A DNA stretch of 64,000 nt. Origin: Parvibaculum sedimenti. GTDB lineage: Bacteria; Pseudomonadota; Alphaproteobacteria; Parvibaculales; Parvibaculaceae. How positions within the stretch are numbered: the stretch's first letter is position 1; each line of letters opens with the position of its first letter. The stretch spans positions 43,646 through 107,645 of the forward strand of contig NZ_WESC01000012.1 of assembly GCF_009184905.1 (NCBI RefSeq), written 5' to 3'. The notes beneath the pieces are model-generated. The model did not search any database, was not told the DNA's origin, and worked only from the letters and a program-made list of their open reading frames with translations. The translations under genes and the position numbers were made by a program. This document shows, piece by piece, positions 60,709 to 64,000 of the stretch.

Positions 60709-61995
60709 ATGCCGCCGCAAGGACATCCTGCTTCCTCCTACTACGTCGCCACCGCGAAGGGCCTTGAGCCGCATCCGGTTCTCCGCGGAGCCGAAACGGC
60801 AGATGTCTGTGTCATCGGCGCCGGCTATACGGGCCTTTCCACCGCAATCCATCTCGCGGAGCGCGGATTTTCGGTCGTCGTGCTGGAGGCCGAGCGTGTC
60901 GGCTGGGGCGCATCGGGCCGCAATGGCGGCCAGCTCGGCACGACGCATCGCAAGGATCAGCAAACGCTGGAGACGATGCTCGGCCCAGAATGGGCGCATC
61001 GTCTCTGGTCGCTCGCCGTCGACAGCGTCGCCACCGTTAAAGGCCTGATCGCCGACAACGCCATCGACTGCAACCTGAAGCCGGGCATTCTTCACACGGC
61101 ATGGAAAGAGGGCGAAGCGCCGGAGCTTCGCGCCGAAGTCGAGCATATGCAGCGGGAATATGGCGTCACCACGCTGCGCTACGTGCCGGCCGATGAAGTC
61201 CACGAGATGGTCGGCACGAAGCGCTATTTCGGTGCCATTCTGGACATGGGCGGCGCACATCTCCATCCGCTGAATTATTGCCTGGGGCTCGCCTGCGCGG
61301 CTACAGCCAAGGGCGTTCGTATTTTCGAGAACTCGCGCGTCACCGACATCGCGAAGACGGACCCTGCCCGCGTGACGACTGCCGAAGGCTCCGTCACGGC
61401 ACGCCATGTCGTGCTCGCCTGCAATGCCTATCTCGGCAATCTCGTACCCCGCATCGCGGGCCACATCATGCCGGTCAACAATTTCATCCTCGCGACAGAG
61501 CCTCTGGGCGAAGCAGGTGCACGAGCACTCATCCGCGACGATGTCGGCGTGCAGGACACGAAATTCGTCATCGACTATTACCGGCTCTCCGCCGATCACC
61601 GCCTGCTCTTCGGCGGCGGCGAGAATTATTCGGGCCGGTTGCCGCGCGACCTCGCTGCCTTTGTGCGAAAGCCGATGCTGCGCGTCTTCCCGCAATTGAA
61701 GGATGTTCGCATCGACTATGCGTGGAGCGGCACACTGGCCATCACCATGCCCCGCATCCCGGATTTCGGGCGAATCGCGCCGAACATTTTTTACGCGCAG
61801 GGCTATTCAGGTCAGGGCATCAACCTCGCAACGCTGGCAGGCAAGCTTCTCGCGGAGGCCGTCGCGGGACAGGCCGAGCGGTTCGACTGGATGGTGGACA
61901 TCAAGGTGCCGAACTTCCCCGGCGGCACATGGCTGCGCTATCCGGGGCTTCTGGCCGGTGTGTGGTGGTACACGCTGAAGGATCGGCTGCCGTAG
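60709..61995 (+). CDS. DAO-type FAD oxidoreductase, gamma-glutamylputrescine oxidase-like
   Basis: 428-aa flavoenzyme. FAD motif VCVIGAGYTGLSTAIHLAER and RVGWGASGRNGGQLG, then GGAHLHPLNYCLGLACAATA and YSGQGINLATLAGKLLAEAV; these match PuuB/OrdL-like amine oxidases. It probably oxidises a secondary or gamma-glutamyl amine, giving aldehyde and peroxide. No other puu genes are near, so the substrate is open. Downstream gene cysE is convergent. Confidence 0.9.
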   Translation: MPPQGHPASSYYVATAKGLEPHPVLRGAETADVCVIGAGYTGLSTAIHLAERGFSVVVLEAERVGWGASGRNGGQLGTTHRKDQQTLETMLGPEWAHRLWSLAVDSVATVKGLIADNAIDCNLKPGILHTAWKEGEAPELRAEVEHMQREYGVTTLRYVPADEVHEMVGTKRYFGAILDMGGAHLHPLNYCLGLACAATAKGVRIFENSRVTDIAKTDPARVTTAEGSVTARHVVLACNAYLGNLVPRIAGHIMPVNNFILATEPLGEAGARALIRDDVGVQDTKFVIDYYRLSADHRLLFGGGENYSGRLPRDLAAFVRKPMLRVFPQLKDVRIDYAWSGTLAITMPRIPDFGRIAPNIFYAQGYSGQGINLATLAGKLLAEAVAGQAERFDWMVDIKVPNFPGGTWLRYPGLLAGVWWYTLKDRLP

Positions 61996-62005
61996 GGCGA
62001 GCGAG

Positions 62006-62845
62006 TTAAACGCCCGCGCCCTTCTCGTCTTCGCCGATGATGTGATCCATCTCGTGGCTCGGCTTGTCGCAGCCCGCGCAGCCTACGATTTTCGCCGGAA
62101 CGCCAACAGCCGTGCAATGCGCCGGGACATCGTGCAGCACGACACTGCCCGCGCCGATGCGGCTGTATTCGCCGATCTGGATATTGCCGAGCACCTTCGC
62201 GCCAACGCTGATGAGCACACCGCGATGGACCTTCGGGTGGCGATCGCCCGTTTCCTTGCCGGTGCCGCCCAGCGTCACGCCATGCAGCATCGAGACGTCG
62301 TCGTCCACCACCGCCGTCTCGCCGATGACGATGCCGGTCGCATGATCGATGAAGACGCCGCGACCGATCTTCGCCGCCGGATGAATATCCACCGCGAAGA
62401 GATCGGAGATACGGTTCTGCAGGTAGAGCGCCATGGCGCGACGGCCCTGCGTCCAGAGCCAGTGCGCGATGCGGTGCGTCTGCAGCGCGTGGTAGCCCTT
62501 GAAGAAGAGAAGCGGCTGTACATAGGAGTGGCATGCCGGATCGCGCTCGTAATAGGCAACGATATCGGCCCGCGCCGCCTCGCCGATTTCCGGAGACGCC
62601 TTCAGAGCGTCGTCGAAAATCTCGCGGAGCTGCATGGCACGGATTTCCGTGTTCCCGAGCTTCTGCGCGAGGTGATAGGTCAGCGACGCATTGAACTGGC
62701 GATGATTGAGGACGGTCACATAGAGAAAGCTCGCAAGCGCGGGCTCGCTCTGCGCCATCTCCTGCGCTTCGTTGCGCATGCGCTCCCATACCGGATCGCA
62801 AACGGCCAGAGCATCCGCATAATTGCGTTCCACCGGCTTCGACAT
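62006..62845 (-). CDS. cysE: Serine O-acetyltransferase
   Basis: 279 aa. The N-terminal helical SATase domain (DPVWERMRNEAQEMAQSEPA, SLTYHLAQKLGN) precedes a left-handed beta helix (GRGVFIDHATGIVIGETAVV, HGVTLGGTGKETGDRHPKVH, LISVGAKVLGNIQIGEYSRI). The catalytic His-Asp pair is in the FIDHATG region and the preceding HPAAKIGRG strand. It makes O-acetylserine for cysteine synthesis. Length and motifs are standard. Confidence 0.96.
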   Translation of the reverse strand: MSKPVERNYADALAVCDPVWERMRNEAQEMAQSEPALASFLYVTVLNHRQFNASLTYHLAQKLGNTEIRAMQLREIFDDALKASPEIGEAARADIVAYYERDPACHSYVQPLLFFKGYHALQTHRIAHWLWTQGRRAMALYLQNRISDLFAVDIHPAAKIGRGVFIDHATGIVIGETAVVDDDVSMLHGVTLGGTGKETGDRHPKVHRGVLISVGAKVLGNIQIGEYSRIGAGSVVLHDVPAHCTAVGVPAKIVGCAGCDKPSHEMDHIIGEDEKGAGV

Positions 62846-62942
62846 GCGGCGCTCCTTCCTTCATCCGTGGCCCGGCCAATGACCTGAGCCCCCAATTCAC
62901 ATTACCGGGGCGGCAAACTAGCACATGGAAGGGTCTGTGGAT

Positions 62943-62959
62943 AGTTCTATAAAAGAACT
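62943..62959. promoter_or_regulatory. Inverted repeat in the cysE/hydrolase divergent region
   Basis: AGTTCT-ATAAA-AGAACT, perfect 6-bp arms, about 100 bp upstream of cysE. It may be an operator for either gene. Confidence 0.3.
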
Positions 62960-63000
62960 GACAAAGCGCCCCAGCTACCTCCCTGTCCCCAGGTGATATG

Positions 63001-63013
63001 GTTCGAGTCGAAC
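63001..63013. promoter_or_regulatory. Palindrome ahead of the alpha/beta hydrolase gene
   Basis: GTTCGAGTCGAAC, perfect 6+1+6 palindrome 24 bp before the ATG at 63037, followed by GGAATATAAGG. Suits a repressor site over the start of transcription. Confidence 0.4.
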
Positions 63014-63036
63014 GGAATATAAGGGGGAAGCGCTCC

Positions 63037-63843
63037 ATGCCCTTCGCAAAAGTCGGCGACATCGAGATCCACTACGACCGGCATGGGCAAGGGCCCCGCC
63101 TCCTCTTTATTTCGGGTACAGGCGGCGACCTCCGCATGAAGCCCAATGTCTTCGACGGACCGTTGCCTAAGCATTTCGACACCCTCGCCTATGACCAGCG
63201 GGGCCTTGGCCAGACCACGAAGCCCGACTGCCCCTATTCCATGGCTCAATATGCAGAAGACGCCGCCGGGCTCATGCATGCCATCGGCTGGGGTTCGGCC
63301 ATGGTCATCGGCGTCTCCTTCGGAGGCATGGTGGCGCAGGAGCTTGCGATCAATCATCCGCACATGGTCGAGGGGCTCGTCCTTTGCTGCACGACGCCGG
63401 GGGGCGAAGGCGGCGCCTCATTCCCCTTCCACACGATCGAGCACCTGAAAGGCGAGGAGCGTGCCCGCCACATGATCCCGATTTCCGACACGCGGCATGA
63501 CGGGGCCTGGGCCAAGGCCAATCCCGCCGCCTATGACGCGATGGTGAGCTTCGCGAGCCTCGATCCTTATGCGGACGAACCGGGCACGGCCATTGGCCGC
63601 CACCGCCAGCTCGAAGCGCGTGCAAAGCACGACACATGGGACCGGCTGGACCAAATCCGCTGCCCCACCCTCGTCTGCGCCGGACGCTATGACGGCATCG
63701 CGCCGCCTGCGACAGTGGCGAAAATGGCAAACCGCATTCGCAGCTCGGAGCTGCGCCTTTTCGAGGGCGGCCATCTTTTCATGTTGCAGGACCGCGAGGC
63801 ATTCCCGGCGATGATCCGCTTTCTGAAGGGTGATCAGCCGTAA
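63037..63843 (+). CDS. Alpha/beta hydrolase
   Basis: 268 aa. The fold starts with MPFAKVGDIEIHYDRHGQGP; nucleophile elbow GVSFGGMVAQELAIN (Ser), acid in CAGRYDGIAPPAT (Asp) and His in FEGGHLFMLQD complete the triad; DQRGLGQTTKP is the cap-side motif. Similar to 3-oxoadipate enol-lactonase-like and general esterase members; the thiolase of beta-ketoadipate type in the window makes enol-lactonase an attractive but unproven guess. GGGGGAAGC precedes the ATG. Confidence 0.88.
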   Translation: MPFAKVGDIEIHYDRHGQGPRLLFISGTGGDLRMKPNVFDGPLPKHFDTLAYDQRGLGQTTKPDCPYSMAQYAEDAAGLMHAIGWGSAMVIGVSFGGMVAQELAINHPHMVEGLVLCCTTPGGEGGASFPFHTIEHLKGEERARHMIPISDTRHDGAWAKANPAAYDAMVSFASLDPYADEPGTAIGRHRQLEARAKHDTWDRLDQIRCPTLVCAGRYDGIAPPATVAKMANRIRSSELRLFEGGHLFMLQDREAFPAMIRFLKGDQP

Positions 63844-64000
63844 AATTGTGTTTGACTGCCCCCAATCCGTCCCCCGTGACATCTAGTGTAATTAGCCTAA
63901 GCCTGTCCCGTCGCTTGTCTCAACTGACGTGCCACTGAAGTTTCCCCCACGGGGGATTAGAGCCTTGGCATGATTATGCCCTCTCGGGCGGGTTGAGCAA
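63844..64000. other. Right-edge non-coding stretch
   Basis: 157 bp. Contains a small hairpin TCCCCC-ACG-GGGGA (about 63942-63956); no gene begins before the edge. Confidence 0.3.

Overview
The window reads as chromosomal DNA of a GC-rich alphaproteobacterium. Gene families, DUFs (DUF2336, DUF3126, DUF4389, PAS_5), the HfaB-type CsgG protein, BTLCP protease and order cysS - scaffold protein - yidD - thrS all fit that class; a Parvibaculum-like member of the Rhizobiales is my best inference, not proven. About 68 protein genes are packed on both strands with short gaps, many 4-bp overlaps and shared convergent terminators. I found no tRNA, rRNA, CRISPR array, insertion sequence or prophage.
Layout. 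1-5 kb: moaA, cutA, NAD kinase, Nudix hydrolase and an EAL protein with damaged catalytic motifs. 5-14.9 kb: beta-ketoadipyl-CoA-type thiolase, DUF2336, CoA transferase, transglycosylase, MFS transporter, receiver protein, HIT protein and a MaoC / CitE-like lyase / hydroxyacid dehydrogenase operon. 15-24.6 kb: an accessory-looking stretch with a restriction-protein fragment lacking its nuclease, two Fe(II)/2-oxoglutarate oxygenases, a beta-barrel, a putative secreted cysteine-peptidase-like protein and a frameshifted membrane gene. 24.6-32.3 kb: housekeeping block (thrS, yidD, Fe-S scaffold, cysS, folE, hisI, patatin, CBS protein). 32.5-47 kb: membrane and surface genes (DUF2157/GDYXXLXY pair, carotenoid oxygenase with divergent TetR, rhomboid, HfaB, MATE pump with an elaborate leader, Asn/Thr-repeat exported protein, GMC oxidoreductase, tandem PilZ). 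47-64 kb: crotonases (one frameshifted), glycine-zipper antigen, BTLCP protease, GYF-domain protein, FKBP, gamma carbonic anhydrase, PhoX, SDR, amine oxidase-like flavoprotein, cysE and an alpha/beta hydrolase.
How the parts fit. Thiolase, family III CoA transferase, MaoC, CitE-like lyase, three crotonases, GMC, SDR and carotenoid oxygenase point to broad acyl-CoA, alcohol and terpenoid-type catabolism. HfaB, the repeat protein, PilZ, the degenerate EAL and the LapG-family protease suggest surface adhesion linked to cyclic-di-GMP, though the genes are scattered.
The most unusual signals are non-coding: a chain of perfect hairpins ending in an intrinsic terminator in the MATE leader (42.20-42.33 kb), and a possible H-type pseudoknot directly ahead of the folE ribosome binding site (29.43-29.47 kb). 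Other notable points are a duplicated diverged copy of the last 14 codons of NAD kinase, two long palindromic intergenic elements, and two genes broken by single-base shifts.
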